DNA from: Methylococcus sp.
GTDB lineage: Bacteria; Pseudomonadota; Gammaproteobacteria; Methylococcales; Methylococcaceae
Direction: 5' to 3'
Assembly (NCBI GenBank): GCA_007280285.1
Contig: QYQA01000025.1
Coordinates: forward strand, 1-57,519
DNA length: 57,519 nucleotides
Shown here: one piece after another, positions 57,326 to 57,519 of the stretch
How the letters are laid out: each line of letters opens with the position of its first letter
Numbering within the stretch: the stretch's first letter is position 1
The notes under the pieces: model-generated
Seen by the model: the letters and a program-made list of their open reading frames with translations, nothing else
What the model was told of the DNA's origin: nothing
The model's database searches: none
Translations under genes and position numbers: made by a program

Positions 57326-57519
57326 TCAGGTCCGATATTCAGCGTTAATCCGAACATAATCATAGGAGAAATCGCAGGTCACCACCGTCGCAGCACTCTC
57401 TCCCCGTCCAAGCCGCACCCGAACCAAAATTTCCTCTTGGGCCATGACGATGGACCCTGCTTCTTCGGTGTATCCCGGCGCTCGAGCTCCCCCCCGAACA
57501 ATTTCGATCTCCCCAAGAA
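57326..57519 (-). CDS. argJ: Arginine biosynthesis protein ArgJ, C-terminal part (5' end outside window)
   Basis: The last ~64 codons of the glutamate N-acetyltransferase/N-acetylglutamate synthase. Family sequence visible: EIEIVRGGARAPGYTEEAG, then a Gly/Glu-containing strand region and the hallmark C-terminus VTCDFSYDYVRINAEYRT. ArgJ recycles the acetyl group in arginine synthesis. A T8 run follows the stop on the minus strand but I see no good stem, so a terminator is not claimed. Confidence 0.92.
   Translation of the reverse strand, partial: LGEIEIVRGGARAPGYTEEAGSIVMAQEEILVRVRLGRGESAATVVTCDFSYDYVRINAEYRT

Overview
The window looks like a chromosomal segment of a gammaproteobacterium outside the usual model genera. 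The evidence is conserved gene order: dnaK-dnaJ-dapB, glyQ-glyS-gmhB-plsC, leuC-leuD-leuB-asd, orn/M48 peptidase/rsgA, lptM-lysA-dapF-DUF484-xerC, YcaR-kdsB and argJ-mutT. Genes are dense, often translationally coupled, with high-GC codon use. No tRNA, rRNA or CRISPR array was seen. I cannot name the genus.

Layout, left to right. 0-5.3 kb (+): end of dnaK, dnaJ, dapB, a MtaB-type tRNA methylthiotransferase and a two-gene SsuBC-type ABC transporter. 5.3-9.8 kb (-): a GT4 glycosyltransferase and the Na+-pumping oxaloacetate decarboxylase operon oadGAB with a recognisable promoter. 10.0-10.2 kb (-): a small basic ORF whose 3' end contains an intrinsic terminator. 10.3-15.3 kb (-): glyQS-gmhB-plsC and a DUF411 metal-binding protein. 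15.6-20.8 kb (+): adk, then leuCDB-asd, where LeuC carries a histone-like basic tail. 20.9-21.1 kb: a frameshifted TnpB remnant. 21.3-27 kb (-): trmL, glgP and ntrBC. 27.1-29.1 kb (-): a three-gene MNIO/DUF2063/Cys-rich precursor operon (bufferin/oxazolin type, copper-linked RiPP). 29.4-41.9 kb: housekeeping genes on both strands. 42-47.5 kb (+): a coupled GH1-GH13-GH35 glycosidase operon. 47.5-50.8 kb: an OpgG/OpgD protein and two little-known exported proteins. 50.9-54.8 kb: an apparent acquired block carrying davBA (lysine 2-monooxygenase and 5-aminovaleramidase) and an IS21 istB remnant, bracketed by two copies of the glnA 3' end and terminator. 54.8-57.5 kb (-): glnA with a sigma-54 promoter and NtrC-like site, mutT, and the end of argJ.

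How the genes fit together. Lysine and branched-chain biosynthesis are over-represented: dapB, asd, dapF and lysA (DAP/lysine pathway) and leuCDB. Nitrogen control is also complete in outline: ntrBC lies 29 kb from a glnA that has the promoter architecture NtrC would use. The davBA pair, which degrades the lysine that the other genes make, sits immediately downstream of glnA. The most unusual items are the ArfA-like small ORF with an internal terminator, the MNIO RiPP operon, the davBA island between duplicated glnA terminators, and the LeuC basic tail.
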